A stretch of DNA of 64,000 nucleotides, taken from positions 186,001-250,000 of the forward strand of contig NZ_FCOI02000006.1 of NCBI RefSeq assembly GCF_001544795.2. The letters are read 5' to 3'. The notes under the pieces are model-generated. The model worked only from the letters and a program-made list of their open reading frames with translations, made no database searches and was not told the origin of the DNA. The stretch comes from Caballeronia temeraria. Lineage in GTDB: Bacteria; Pseudomonadota; Gammaproteobacteria; Burkholderiales; Burkholderiaceae. Within the stretch, counting starts at the first letter, position 1, and every line of letters starts with the position of its first letter. A program made the position numbers and the translations under genes. Shown here in pieces: positions 1-9,305 of the stretch.

Positions 1-242
1 TCTCAGGAACAACGTCCACGAAGACGCACGAACGTGATCACCGGCGAGAAAGGCGGAGGTCAGGCGGCATCTGTGGCAACCCCACCGTGCGTGTGCATCC
101 TTCCGATTTGCAAAAAACCGGACTCTAATTTCGGCCAGTAGAGCGGGCATCGACGATCACGCGGCTGAAAGCCCGAGCCTTTGAGCGACGGTTCGACAGA
201 CGTGACGCCCGCCGCCTCTCGCCGCGCCGACTAAGTCCGGCG

Positions 243-500
243 TCAATCGAAATCGAGGGGCGTGTCCAGCACAGGTATTTCCTCCACCGGCCGCCCGCAA
301 AGATGGTTTCGCAACGCCCGCAGCAGCAATGCTCGCAACGTCGCTTCGTCTGCGCCATCGCCGGCCTTCAGAAAGAGCTCAACGAGCGCCGCGTCCGTGA
401 GCGTTCCGACTTTTTCCCGATGCCCTGCCCTGTACCCGAAAAGAACCCAGTCTCCGTTTGTCCTTTCATTGATCAGCCAAGCGTCATTGATATGATCCAT
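243..500 (-). CDS. hypothetical small acidic protein
   Basis: An 85-residue protein I do not recognise. It has normal soluble-protein composition, with a tryptophan-rich start (DAWLINERTNGDWVLFGY), a helical middle with repeated LRALL leucines, and an acidic tail ending in DTPLDFD. The start at 500 has a modest GGTGATAG ribosome site just upstream. There is no membrane segment and no signal peptide. Codon use is GC-rich, unlike the decayed DNA on its downstream side. It stands alone, so the context gives no function. An overlapping frame at 125-358 on the same strand has an arginine-rich shadow composition and was not chosen. Confidence 0.55.
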   Translation of the reverse strand: MDHINDAWLINERTNGDWVLFGYRAGHREKVGTLTDAALVELFLKAGDGADEATLRALLLRALRNHLCGRPVEEIPVLDTPLDFD

Positions 501-939
501 CTATCACCATTTCCCGCGCAAACCGAGCTTACAATTTGCCGCGCCCGATTCCGGCGAACACTTGCCCGGCAAATCGGCGCGTCGTTATGTCAAACGACGA
601 GAAAACGTCTGGTACGTCCAATTGGTTGACAGCCCCGGCGAGTGTTTGTTGGGTCAAGTTCCGGTAGACGTGAGCCTAGTGTCGTGAGTTAGAAGTTCGT
701 TGAATCAATATCCTGTTATCTCCGGAATGACGAAACACTCGATAAAGAGCCGTTTGGATTCGCGCAATCCTTTACGGAAGATCACGGACTTCGTCTTGTT
801 GACTGGATCTTCGATGAAGGCTCGCTCGTGGAGCCGGTTCAGTACATCCCAGTCCAACCCCTTCCATCCGCGGTATCGGTCGTGCAGGGTCAGCTAGACA
901 CTTCATTGATTGCATCGGTATTGATGTTCATGATGCTCC
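501..939. other. no intact gene; short open-frame remnants
   Basis: No complete gene is visible here. Two plus-strand open stretches have protein-like composition but no credible start. One (about 500-690) reads through RRYVKRRENVWYVQLVDSPG to a stop at the end of a VDVSLVS tail. The other (about 690-947) includes FAQSFTEDHGLRLVDWIFDE. They may be fragments of genes broken by the rearrangements that left the IS630 and PAS relics just downstream. I cannot assign a family to either. Confidence 0.35.
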
Positions 940-1405
940 CGCCGTAGCGCTTCTGACCCGCGCACAAAACCGTTCGAGGCTGGCCAGGATTTCATCAGCC
1001 GACTTGGTCTAGATGAACGGTCGGGGACTGGCGTTATAAATGTCCAGGTAATGACAGATCGAGTCTTCGAGTTGGCGTGTCGACCGATGCGTGCCGCGTC
1101 GGAGATATTTCAGTGAGCGCGGCAAACCAGCGTTCGACCTGGTTAAGCCACGACGCCGATGCGGGTGTGAAGTGAACGTGGAAGCGAGAATGACGAGCGA
1201 AGCAGGCTTTGACCGAGGGCGTTTTGTGCGTGTCATAGTTATCCATCACCAGACGTACATCCCGGTACGAGGGCACGCTGGCTTCGATGGTTCGCAGAAA
1301 GCGCAGGAGTTCGCTGCTGCGATGGCGCCGATGGACCTCGGCGATCACTTCACCGGTAGCAATGTGTTCAGCGCTGCGAACAGCGTAGTCGTACGCGCCG
1401 TGACG
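940..1405 (-). pseudogene. IS630-family transposase remnant (C-terminal part, frameshifted)
   Basis: The minus strand encodes the DDE-domain part of an IS630/Tc1-type transposase. Reading from 1405 downwards one sees [20 protein letters not shown], then [15 protein letters not shown], then the signature [14 protein letters not shown] and [18 protein letters not shown]. The frame is lost near 1110 and continues in another frame as [13 protein letters not shown] and [14 protein letters not shown] stop codon then comes directly before TKSADEILASLERFCA, the usual family ending. The N-terminal HTH half is missing. The element is therefore dead: one frameshift, one internal stop and a truncation. 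It abuts a PAS-GGDEF relic on the other strand, so it may have inserted there. Confidence 0.8.
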
Positions 1406-1407
1406 GT

Positions 1408-1790
1408 GAACAGCAAGTTGTCGAATACGTCAACGCGGCGTTCGAACGTATTGCTGGATATGGTGCGTCCGAAACGCTTGGGAAGGAATTCCCACTCGTT
1501 TTCAGCGGTCGTGGATCCGTGGGGGAGAACGGGTCGCGGCGGCGCGCTCTCGCGCAAGGGTCCCAATTTGCGGGCCAACTGTTGGCTTACAAGGACGACG
1601 GGAAGCCTTTCTGGGTCCAGCTTCATATATCGCCCATCTCTGCTGACGGAGCAGGGGTACCCCCGTCTTGTCATGGTTTTCAGTGACGTCACCGAATTGA
1701 TTCGGTCTTAGGAACGACTGCGTCGCCAAGCCCAATTCGATGCATTGACTGCCCTGCCCGATCGGCATGCATTCCCCCGCGTGGCTCCAT
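1408..1790 (+). pseudogene. PAS-GGDEF (diguanylate cyclase type) signalling gene remnant
   Basis: The plus strand encodes a ruined PAS domain leading into the first residues of a GGDEF domain. From 1420 the frame reads [20 protein letters not shown], a typical PAS core, and on through GQLLAYKDDGKPFWVQLHIS and PIS. Near 1665 the frame shifts, and the neighbouring frame carries VMVFSDVTELIRS, the usual end of a PAC motif. A TAG stop at 1709-1711 is followed in frame by ERLRRQAQFDALTALPDRHA, the canonical GGDEF entry. Nothing of the catalytic GGDEF core follows. Such proteins make cyclic di-GMP. This copy has a frameshift, a stop and both ends missing, so it cannot work. Confidence 0.75.
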
Positions 1791-1866
1791 GCACGATGAG
1801 CGATGCAGACTTTCTTCGCCATCGATCCGCGTCCGCGCTAACGCCGGCGAGGAAGCGTCCTGGTGC

Positions 1867-2676
1867 CTAGTAACGCGTGTCAAATTGGTCCGCAAGTAGA
1901 TCGATGTATCGCTGAACCGACGCTTCGACCGCGGCTTTTCCGTTTGACACGATTTCGGCATGTCGGAAGCTGCCGTAGACGCTCTCGTACGAGAAGTCCT
2001 CGAGGAGCGCTGCCATCGCTCGAACTTTGGTCGCGGACAGGGGCAGATAGTTCGGGTAACTATACATGAACGACACGTGCGCCCGATCCGGCGTTACCTG
2101 CAAAATGTCGCCCGACAGAAGAGTGCCTGCTCCAGTGTCCCAATGAAGTACTGCGCCTCCAGGAAAATGTCCGCCCAGGCGCAACAGCGTCATATCCGAT
2201 GTGAGCGACAGCTTATCGCCTGACCAAAATTGCACGGCACTTGAGGGAGAGACCACCCACTGCTTGTCTGCCTGATGGATCCACACAGGACAGTTGAATT
2301 CGCGAGCACACTCCGTCATTGTCGAATAGTAATGTGGATGTGAGATCGCGATCGCCTTCAGGCCGCCGAGCGCCTCGATGATCGCGACGGTCGCGCGGTC
2401 CAGCAGCGTAATGCAGTCCCACAAAACGTTCCCGTCCGCGGTTCGCGCAAGCAGCGCACGCTGTCCGATGGCGAAGGTCGGCTCGGTCCGTATCTCGAGG
2501 AGATCATCACGCAATGTGCGCCATGCGTTCGCATGACTCTCGCCCAACACACGCAACGTAGTCCATTTCTGTCCCGCCGGCGGCACGAATTGCCGCACGT
2601 CGTCGCAGATGAGGCAACGCTTCCACTCGTCCGTTTCAGGATACTGGATGCCACAAGCTTCACAAATTTGGCCCAT
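1867..2676 (-). CDS. MBL-fold metallo-hydrolase with N-terminal zinc-ribbon-like motif
   Basis: A 269-residue metallo-beta-lactamase-fold protein. The first residues carry CEACGIQYPETDEWKRCLIC, a paired CxxC motif that could bind zinc. The metal-site motifs follow in order: SHPHYYSTM (a variant of HxHxD), GGHFPGGAVLHW and SGDILQVTPD. The open frame begins 14 residues earlier. I chose the ATG at 2676 because GAGGGG lies eight bases upstream and the Cys motif starts right after it. Members hydrolyse varied small substrates, and this substrate cannot be read from sequence. The missing Asp of the classical motif suggests altered metal binding. The protein has no signal peptide and is probably cytoplasmic. 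Confidence 0.8.
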   Translation of the reverse strand: MGQICEACGIQYPETDEWKRCLICDDVRQFVPPAGQKWTTLRVLGESHANAWRTLRDDLLEIRTEPTFAIGQRALLARTADGNVLWDCITLLDRATVAIIEALGGLKAIAISHPHYYSTMTECAREFNCPVWIHQADKQWVVSPSSAVQFWSGDKLSLTSDMTLLRLGGHFPGGAVLHWDTGAGTLLSGDILQVTPDRAHVSFMYSYPNYLPLSATKVRAMAALLEDFSYESVYGSFRHAEIVSNGKAAVEASVQRYIDLLADQFDTRY

Positions 2677-3143
2677 GAGAGTGCCCCTCTTCGTCGTGGG
2701 TGCGTGGGTGTCGCACATCGTCCTGCGTTACATAGCATTCGGCGTGCACGTGGCCGTGCGGGTACCATCTGGCTCTCAACGCACTCGCCTGCTCGCGCCC
2801 GCTGTCTTGTCGAAACGGCGTTGCGTCACGTCAGCGACCCTGTCTCAGATCGACACAGCTTATTCCGCAGCCCGAGCGGCTCCCATCACGCAACAAATGG
2901 GACAGAGATCGGTGACTTCGGATGAAATGCCAAGCATGGCGCGGAGCGCGACCTTACAGTGTTAGGGGATCGCCCTTCCCCTTCCCTGGCTAAACCGTCT
3001 GCTACCGATTTCGCAGCGTGCTATAGCCGCGCCGCTCTTAGTCGACGAACGTGCATATTCGCGGAGCTTTTCGATGAGGCGCTCATATCGCCTCGTCTAT
3101 AATCGAGTCGTTAATATGTCAACGACTGCGGGAGCACTACCCT
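2677..3143. other. intergenic region with likely promoter for the following gene
   Basis: No coding region is visible between the two divergent genes. A perfect TATAAT lies at 3098-3103 on the plus strand, about 40 bases before the ATG at 3144. The -35 region is poor (TTTTCG-like), so a dedicated activator or an extended -10 may be needed. The rest shows no repeat or hairpin that stands out. Confidence 0.4.
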
Positions 3144-4532
3144 ATGAGTCAAACCCGCGGGCGATATGCGGGATCTCGAAAAAGCGGTGAACGTCGACCT
3201 CGTCCCATAGAACAGTCGTCGCCGAATCGTCAGCGGCAATCGTACGCGAAACCGCCTGCTCCTGACCCAGCCCAAGCAGCCTCGATTTTCAAGACGCGTT
3301 CGTTTCAGTTTTTGGTCAATGCAGTGGGCGCAGAGAATATCGCGTTAGGCCTCGATTCGAGCATGACGCGGGTCGCCGAGTTGATGAAAGGCGAGCGATT
3401 TACGCCTGAGACCGCTTTTCACATGGAAACGACGCTCGGGTTACCGCATGGCTTTTTTGATCAACCTTATCCTGCGCTTACGCCAGAAACCATCGCGCGG
3501 CTGAAATCACCGCTCGACTTCGCTCAAGGCGACGAGGAGCCGGAAGCCGAGTTTCAAGCACCTGAGCCTGCTGGCGCTGTACCCGTCGGCCAGCAATCGT
3601 TTCTTGAGGATAGTGTGTTCGAGGAAGGTCAAATGCGAAAAAAAACAACGGACGGTTCGCCCAAGGCCGCCGCCACGAACAGCGCAAGCGAAACGGCCAA
3701 GCAGCCTCGACAGCGTGCTGCCCGTAAAGAAGTCGCCGCGAAGTCCAAGACGTCGCTCAAAGCATCGGAGCAACACCCGCTGCCTTTGAATAACGGCGCC
3801 GCTGTTGAAAGCATTCGACGCGCGAACCTGCACGTTCTGACGACTCGAAACGGATCGAAAGTAAGACTCGGCGTGGTCATGGCGTTGAGCGGGTCGAACA
3901 TGGCACATCGACTGCACGGCAAGAAGCGCATGGACGATGCCGAAGCGAGCCGTTTCACGGAGCGCCTTGGCTTGCCAGCCGGCTGGCTCGATACACCGCG
4001 CTCTGAAGCCGAGATTCCGGAGTCGGTGTCACGTTTGCTGACCCCTGCTGCGCGGGGTCGCGCGTCCGTTCAACACGACGAGCCGCCTGCGCTCGCAACT
4101 CAGAACAGCGCGCAAAGTAAGCGTGCCGCAGCAAAGGCGCGCCAAGGTGATTCTCATCTGGACGGCCAGGGTGCTGCGCAAAGCTTAAGGTCAGCAAATG
4201 TCCAGCGCGCGAAAGAGACGATCCCCGTCCCGTTAGATCAGGTCGGTGCTGCTTCTGGTGAATCGCCTGTTCGCTCGCTCGACGATACCGAGCAGCATGT
4301 CCCACCGGTCTCGTCCGTCGCACCGGTAACGATTGAGCCGGCACCGGCCTCCACGCTACCCGAGCGAAAAGCCGCATCGCTCCCCACCCCTTCCGTGACG
4401 AGCCTGGACAATCTTCACGGTATCGAGCCGATCGCGGAAGCCTTGATCAAGACGCTAGCGGGCAAAGCACGCACGGGTCGATTGGACGAGTTGAAAGCGC
4501 TGGAGCTTTTGCAGCAAGCGATATTGCTATAA
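3144..4532 (+). CDS. large hypothetical protein with two HTH-like segments
   Basis: A 462-residue protein without a clear family name. Two segments look like degenerate phage-repressor helix-turn-helix units. The first, near residues 60-115, contains NIALGLDSSMTRVAELMKG and ends in LGLPHGFFDQP. The second, near 225-290, contains VVMALSGSNMAHRLHGKKRM and ends in LGLPAGWLDTP. The LGLPxGxxDxP ending is shared by both copies, which argues for internal duplication. Long Ala/Pro/Ser-rich linkers separate them. The C-terminus (IEPIAEALIKTLAGKARTGR) is ordered again. It is likely a DNA-binding plasmid regulator or nucleoid protein. It is transcribed alone, convergent with rpoD. Confidence 0.7.
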   Translation: MSQTRGRYAGSRKSGERRPRPIEQSSPNRQRQSYAKPPAPDPAQAASIFKTRSFQFLVNAVGAENIALGLDSSMTRVAELMKGERFTPETAFHMETTLGLPHGFFDQPYPALTPETIARLKSPLDFAQGDEEPEAEFQAPEPAGAVPVGQQSFLEDSVFEEGQMRKKTTDGSPKAAATNSASETAKQPRQRAARKEVAAKSKTSLKASEQHPLPLNNGAAVESIRRANLHVLTTRNGSKVRLGVVMALSGSNMAHRLHGKKRMDDAEASRFTERLGLPAGWLDTPRSEAEIPESVSRLLTPAARGRASVQHDEPPALATQNSAQSKRAAAKARQGDSHLDGQGAAQSLRSANVQRAKETIPVPLDQVGAASGESPVRSLDDTEQHVPPVSSVAPVTIEPAPASTLPERKAASLPTPSVTSLDNLHGIEPIAEALIKTLAGKARTGRLDELKALELLQQAILL

Positions 4533-4705
4533 CGCCGGCGCCACTGCCGACCGCCATCGTGCTGTAATGCCAGTTCTGGCGAGCGACGCTCAGCGCGAGT
4601 GACCTTCTCGTTTCAAGCGACGATACGGAAAGGGCGCGTGTCAGTCCCGTCCGGCCCGCGTCGCTTGCTCCCGTGGCGCTGACCGGTGGTCGAGTTGTCG
4701 CATCG

Positions 4706-6751
4706 TCAATGGTCAAGAAATTGCCGGAGCTTGTCTGCCCGACTCGGATGCATCAGTTTTCGCATCGCCTTGCTTTCGATCTGCCGGATCCGTTCGCGCG
4801 TCACGTCGAATTGCTTAGCCAGTTCTTCGAGCGTGAAGTCGGACGCGGTATCGATGTCAAAACGCATCCTCAGTACCTTCGCTTCACGCGGCGACAGCGC
4901 ATCGAGCGCCTCATCGATCGCATCGCGCAGGTTGGCATGCACGGCCGCGTCCGCGGGTGATGCCGCCATCGGATCTTCGATCATGTCGCCAAGCGTCGCA
5001 TCCGCGTCTTCGCCCACCGGCATCTCGAGTGACACCGGTTGCTTGCCGACCTTCAACATGCCGCGAACCTTTTCTTCGGTCAATCCCATGCGCTCGGCCA
5101 GTAATGCAGGATGCGCGTCCTGGCCGGTCTGTTGGAGAATCTCGCGCGAAATCCGATTGAGCTTGTTGATCGATTCGATCATATGCACCGGCACACGAAT
5201 CGTGCGCGCCTGATCCGCAAGCGAACGCGTCACCGCTTGACGCACCCACCATGTCGCGTAGGTGGAAAATTTCCAGCCGCGGCGATATTCGAATTTGTCG
5301 ACGGCTTTCATCAGGCCGATATTGCCTTCCTGAATCAGATCCAGGAAGTGCATACCGCGGTTCACGTACTTCTTTGCGATCGAGATCACGAGGCGCAGGT
5401 TGGCTTCGATCATCTCGCCCTTGGCCTGGCGCATTTTCGACTCGGCCGCCATCATCTGCCGGTTGATTTTCTTCAGTTGCTGCAGCGGCAGAGCGGCGGC
5501 GGCTTCGATCTCGATCAGCTTTTCCTGCTCCGCCTGAATCGCCGGCAGGTTGCGCTCCAGTGCGGCGCCATACTTGCTCGACGCCGTAACCATGCGTTCG
5601 GTCCAGCCAAGATCGGTTTCGTGTCCCGGAAAGGACTCGACAAAGTTCTCGCGCGGCATCCCGCACCGGTCGACGGCAATCTGCAAAACACGGCGCTCGA
5701 TCGCGCGCACCTGCGCGACCTGCTGCTGCACGTGCGCGCACAGCCGATCGATCGTTCGTGCCCTAAAGCGAATGGGCGCCAGCTCGCGCTGCATCGCTTC
5801 ACACACGTGTGCAAAGCCAATTATGTCCGCGCCCTGGGTCGCGTCGGCGCGCGGAAGTTGAGCGAACAACTCGCGTACGCGCGCAAAAATGGCAAGGCTG
5901 TCGTTCGTGAGCTGTTTCAGGCGAGCTGCGTCTGCCTTCGCCGAATCCTGTTGCTCGGTCGCGCCGCATTCGTCGACCAGCTCGTCGCCCTCTTCGTCCC
6001 CTTTCTCCTCATTGCCGTCATTGCCGTCATCGCCGTCGGCGGCGGCCGCCGTGAGCTCAGCCGAATCAGATGAGTCCGAGACCCCCGCATCCGCCGCTGC
6101 GGCGTCTTCATTGAGTCCGTCAACCAATTCGTCAATGCGCAATTCGCCCGCCTCAATTTGCTCCACGCTTGAGAGGATTGCGGAGACCGTTGCCGGACAG
6201 GCCGCAATCGCGTGGATCATTTGGTGAAGGCCGTCTTCGATGCGTTTCGAAATCTCAACTTCACCCGCGCGCGTCAGCAATTCCGTCCCGCCCATTTCAC
6301 GCATGTACATCCGCACGGGATCGGTGGTGCGGCCGAATTCAGAATCCACCGTGGCGAGGGTGACTTCCGCTTCCTCGTCGGTCTGATCGTCCGAGATGGC
6401 GGCCGGCGTAACGCCGTTCAGGAGCAGCGTCTCAGCATCCGGCGTCTGCTCGTAGACCGCCACGCCCATGTCGTTAAAGGTGCTGACGATAGTTTCGATT
6501 GCAGCGGTCTGCGCGAAGTTGTCGGGCAAGTGATCGTTGATCTCCGCGTGAGTCAGGTAGCCGCGCGACTTGCCTAACTGGATCAGCGCGCGCATCTGGC
6601 GTTGCCGCTCTTCATCCTGCAGAGCCGAGGACATTGTGTCCATCGGCAGCAAAAGTGCAGCAGCCTTGGCCTTGGACCCACGTCGGCCCGGGGCCTTAGA
6701 CACGAAGGCGGTTGTAGCGGACCCAAAAACCTCACGATCAAAGCTTGTCAT
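4706..6751 (-). CDS. rpoD: RNA polymerase sigma-70 factor, RpoD paralogue
   Basis: A full-length primary-type sigma factor of 681 residues. The ATG at 6751 follows AAGGAGAATGC, a strong ribosome site, so the 82 upstream codons of the open frame are dropped. Region 1.1 is present ([20 protein letters not shown]), then [11 protein letters not shown] of region 1.2. The long non-conserved region is very acidic ([17 protein letters not shown]). Region 2 (about 445-526) holds [20 protein letters not shown]. The region 4.2 helix-turn-helix (about 640-666) holds [19 protein letters not shown]. Promoter-contact residues look intact, so it should read ordinary -10/-35 elements. Plasmids rarely carry a second RpoD. 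It differs from chromosomal copies mainly in region 1.1, the acidic insert and region 4. Confidence 0.93.
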   Translation of the reverse strand: MTSFDREVFGSATTAFVSKAPGRRGSKAKAAALLLPMDTMSSALQDEERQRQMRALIQLGKSRGYLTHAEINDHLPDNFAQTAAIETIVSTFNDMGVAVYEQTPDAETLLLNGVTPAAISDDQTDEEAEVTLATVDSEFGRTTDPVRMYMREMGGTELLTRAGEVEISKRIEDGLHQMIHAIAACPATVSAILSSVEQIEAGELRIDELVDGLNEDAAAADAGVSDSSDSAELTAAAADGDDGNDGNEEKGDEEGDELVDECGATEQQDSAKADAARLKQLTNDSLAIFARVRELFAQLPRADATQGADIIGFAHVCEAMQRELAPIRFRARTIDRLCAHVQQQVAQVRAIERRVLQIAVDRCGMPRENFVESFPGHETDLGWTERMVTASSKYGAALERNLPAIQAEQEKLIEIEAAAALPLQQLKKINRQMMAAESKMRQAKGEMIEANLRLVISIAKKYVNRGMHFLDLIQEGNIGLMKAVDKFEYRRGWKFSTYATWWVRQAVTRSLADQARTIRVPVHMIESINKLNRISREILQQTGQDAHPALLAERMGLTEEKVRGMLKVGKQPVSLEMPVGEDADATLGDMIEDPMAASPADAAVHANLRDAIDEALDALSPREAKVLRMRFDIDTASDFTLEELAKQFDVTRERIRQIESKAMRKLMHPSRADKLRQFLDH

Positions 6752-6950
6752 GCATTCTCCTTGGCAGGTGTGCTCGGCGACGGCGAGTCCGGCGGCTGAG
6801 AACATCGCGGCCGGCGCGTCAAAGACATTCAAGGGCTGAAGGCGGACGCGGCTTGTGATATCGCAACGAGCGGGGGACGCGGCCCGCTGATACGAGCGGG
6901 CCGGATGAAATGGCGCATCAAGAGTCAGTGCGATGTGAGCACTGCCTAAA

Positions 6951-6980
6951 ATTATAGCACGAATTGCTGCGCCGCACCAA
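6951..6980 (-). promoter_or_regulatory. probable promoter of the rpoD paralogue
   Basis: On the minus strand TTGGTG (6980-6975) and a perfect TATAAT (6956-6951) are separated by 18 bases. This is the only good sigma-70 promoter in the 600-base region upstream of the gene. It predicts an untranslated leader of nearly 200 bases before the start at 6751. Confidence 0.55.
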
Positions 6981-7347
6981 ATAGAGGGGGCGTTCACGGT
7001 TCACCACGGCATCGCTGTGCTCAGCGACGACGAATGTTCGCCGCCCTTGGGTGCTGGATTTCCGCTCGCCCTTGAAGCGCATCGACGCCGCACTTCAGAT
7101 GGCCGGCATCGACACGACGCAGCCGTTGCGTGCGCCCATCGAACGTTCGCAGGGCGACGATGAGAATGACGCGCCGCGGCCGGCGCGACCGGGCGAGTGA
7201 GATGGGTCGCTGGAGTGTTTCAGGTACCGCGCGGGTTCAGACGCCAAAGACGGCACCAGGCGGGTCAATGCGCAATACCGCTCGGGGCGATCGACCCATT
7301 GGATAAAAGCTCAAATGCAACTTGCGACAGGCGTTCGGCGGGGGCGT
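6981..7347. other. no intact gene; possible small coding remnant
   Basis: No complete gene is seen. One plus-strand frame ending at a stop near 7200 reads VLDFRSPLKRIDAALQMAGI and then DDENDAPRPARPGE. This looks like the C-terminus of a real protein, but there is no start and no upstream part. I could not name the family. The remainder is unremarkable GC-rich DNA. Confidence 0.3.
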
Positions 7348-7758
7348 TCAGATGAGGTGCGGCATCCGGTGTTCCAAGCGCCCCGCGAAGACACAGCAGC
7401 GAGCGCAGTCACGGAAGCGAAGGTTGTCGACGCTCCGACTTCTGGTGTTGTCGGTTCTACCCGCGAAAGTCCCGGCCCGCCTGCGCCCTCCCCGCTTCGG
7501 TCTGCATCTCACGACTCGCTGCAGGACGGATAGCCGTGCGCGTCGAGCACCTGCTGCATTGTCGAATGCCTCCCACGAGCCCGGCCGACTCTGCATCATC
7601 GCGGCGTCTTCCGCCAAAAGCGTCAGCAGTTTCTTCACATTCAGCTCGCCGTGCGTGTTCGCCCCGCCGCTGCTTTTGTGCGCCGCGTTGCAGCGGGCGA
7701 CCACCGAGCGCAGGGCGGCATGCACGCTATCGTCCAGTTCCAACTCAATCCTGACCAT
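7348..7758 (-). CDS. small Burkholderia-type hypothetical protein, C-terminus probably frameshifted
   Basis: The first 75 residues are convincing: MVRIELELDDSVHAALRSVV, then GGANTHGELNVKKLLTLLAE. After GSWEAFDNAA the frame becomes arginine-rich and loses protein-like composition. In the neighbouring frame the DNA at about 7508-7575 reads TMQQVLDAHGYPSCSES and stops. That suits the helical style of the N-terminal part, so a single-base indel near 7575 is likely, and the true gene would end near 7508. The start at 7758 lies 7 bases after the next minus-strand gene, so the two are probably cotranscribed. The function is unknown. Confidence 0.55.
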   Translation of the reverse strand: MVRIELELDDSVHAALRSVVARCNAAHKSSGGANTHGELNVKKLLTLLAEDAAMMQSRPGSWEAFDNAAGARRARLSVLQRVVRCRPKRGGRRRAGTFAGRTDNTRSRSVDNLRFRDCARCCVFAGRLEHRMPHLI

Positions 7759-7765
7759 CGTGTCC

Positions 7766-8062
7766 TCAGGGTTTCACATCGCAAGCTGCAGTCGAAGGCT
7801 CTTGAAAACGCCGCGCCAAGACGCGCACCGTTTTTTTGCGCTCATCGAATACGCAGGCGCCGGGACCGTCGAACATGATCCCCGACTGCATCTCGAATAG
7901 GCATCCGGCGGCCCCGTCTCCCGAGCGCCACAGTTCACGCATGGATCGGGGCTCGCCAAACAGAAATGACGCAATCCATTCAGACCGGGTCGTCGGCTGC
8001 CGGCGCGGGAAGAGCCACAGACGTCGCCTTGAAGCACGGGTAGGATTCGCAGAACTCCGCAT
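7766..8062 (-). CDS. hypothetical protein, 98 residues
   Basis: This is a plausible but unnamed gene. The C-terminal two thirds are protein-like: SEWIASFLFGEPRSMRELWR, then GCLFEMQSGIMFDGPGACVF. The open frame runs up to 8215. I chose the ATG at 8062 because GAGAG lies upstream and the residues before it are arginine-rich noise. It ends 7 bases before the next minus-strand gene and is divergent from the gene at 8162, so the 100-base gap between them likely holds back-to-back promoters. No membrane segment is visible and no function can be given. Confidence 0.5.
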   Translation of the reverse strand: MRSSANPTRASRRRLWLFPRRQPTTRSEWIASFLFGEPRSMRELWRSGDGAAGCLFEMQSGIMFDGPGACVFDERKKTVRVLARRFQEPSTAACDVKP

Positions 8063-8161
8063 GACGCGGAACTCTCTTCGATGTTTTTTTGCCGCATGCC
8101 TTCTCGCCGCCCACATTCTCGACCTTCCCGTGCGTCCTCGCGCAAGCCCCTCAACAAAGCC

Positions 8162-8581
8162 ATGTTGCTGCCGATGCCAGAGACCGCGGCGCGAGAAATC
8201 TCCCTGGTGAATCATCTGACCTTTGTCGCATGTCGAAGTGGCTCCGGCTCTGCGTATTTGTTCAATGAACTAATCCGGATGATCTATCTCGCCTACTATA
8301 TTCAGGACGCGGGCTTTGGCGACACCGACTTGATCATCTACGCGTGCGCAGAGGCGGCCATGGAGCGCGTTTTGCAACGCGCCGAACACGCGCGGGCTTG
8401 GACACTCGACGCCAACGACATCCCGCTTTTCGAGGCAGTGCTGCGCCAATCGGATCGTCAGCTCGCAAACGCACCAAGGCACGTTCATCTTGGCGCCCGC
8501 CACCGACTCGACTGTTTCGCTGCCAGCAATCGAACCTCCCCGCTGCGTGCCGCGGCGACCAGCCACTCAGCTGGCCACTAA
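8162..8581 (+). CDS. hypothetical protein conserved in Burkholderia
   Basis: A 139-residue helical protein. It opens with REISLVNHLTFVACRSGSGS, continues YLFNELIRMIYLAYYIQDAG and FGDTDLIIYACAEAAMERVL, and then IPLFEAVLRQSDRQLANAP. I recall similar small proteins of unknown function from Burkholderia replicons, but that is memory and was not searched. The start is placed at 8162, with an alternative at 8174 (MPETAAREIS); neither has a strong ribosome site. The last 25 residues look less conserved and may be extended by a changed stop. No catalytic motif is visible. Confidence 0.6.
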   Translation: MLLPMPETAAREISLVNHLTFVACRSGSGSAYLFNELIRMIYLAYYIQDAGFGDTDLIIYACAEAAMERVLQRAEHARAWTLDANDIPLFEAVLRQSDRQLANAPRHVHLGARHRLDCFAASNRTSPLRAAATSHSAGH

Positions 8582-9101
8582 GCCGGCACTGAGCCGGCCT
8601 TGGGACGGTGCTTACCACGCCGGGAAACCGATTTTTGCCCAAGGTATCAATGCGCACGGAATTCGTTTCGTTTGATACGCACGAACGCCCAACAGGGATA
8701 TTGAGGCAATACGGGCCGCAAAATGGTGATGTAAGTTGCGTGCCGACCCATGGTCGCGTGAAACAATGCGCGATTTCGCCGCGATTTCGTCGAAAATCTG
8801 TTTTATAACAACCGGTTAGGCTCGAACGCCATTTTCGCAGCAATGTTTCACACCGAGTTAATCCCTAGGATCGCGTGAATCCACGAGGAATGTAGGACTC
8901 CGTATGATTCTTCTGCGATCATTGAGCGGTTTGTGTGGTGAAGCGTCTGGTTGCATCGGGCGGACTGTCTCGCTGCGCGCGCGGCTCGACCGGTGAAGGA
9001 CGCACGCGAACGAGAGCGCGATGTGCGGGTCCGGAGACGGTTCGATGGGCGGACATCGTCGGCGCCTGCCGGACGATGACTGCCCATTTTTCCGCGAGTG
9101 C
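8582..9101. other. no gene seen
   Basis: Several short overlapping frames exist, but all have shadow-like composition (Arg/Ser/Ala rich, no family motif). No hairpin terminator is obvious downstream of the gene ending at 8581. I see nothing further to annotate here. Confidence 0.3.
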
Positions 9102-9305
9102 TTACGCCGGCTTGATATTCGCTGCCTGCTTGCCCTTCGGACCCATCTTCTCGTCGAACGTCACCTTCTGCCCTTCCTTGAGTGTCTTAAAACCTTCGGC
9201 GCGGATTTCCGAGAAATGGGCGAACAAATCGTCACCCCCGCCATCAGGCGTAATGAAGCCAAAACCCTTGTCGTCCTTGAACCACTTGACCGTACCAGTT
9301 GCCAT
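9102..9305 (-). CDS. cspA: cold-shock protein (CspA family)
   Basis: A 67-residue cold-shock domain protein starting [20 protein letters not shown]. The RNP1 motif (KGFGFITP) and the RNP2-like stretch [10 protein letters not shown] are intact, and the length is exactly that of the family. It binds single-stranded RNA and DNA and acts as an RNA chaperone in the cytoplasm. I chose the ATG at 9305, with AGGTC upstream; the open frame extends 24 codons further without any match. It is a single-gene unit. Its presence beside an RpoD paralogue shows that this replicon carries host-type core regulators. Confidence 0.95.
   Translation of the reverse strand: MATGTVKWFKDDKGFGFITPDGGGDDLFAHFSEIRAEGFKTLKEGQKVTFDEKMGPKGKQAANIKPA

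Noticed and set aside
1-242. Minus-strand frame 125-358
   Set aside because: Arg/Cys-rich, overlaps the better-supported frame at 243-500, and has no ribosome site.
5111-6073. 320-codon plus-strand frame inside rpoD
   Set aside because: Antisense to a strongly conserved gene; no motif.
6751-6997. Longer rpoD start
   Set aside because: The extra 82 codons cross the TATAAT promoter and do not look like sigma region 1.1; the ATG at 6751 has a strong AAGGAG site.
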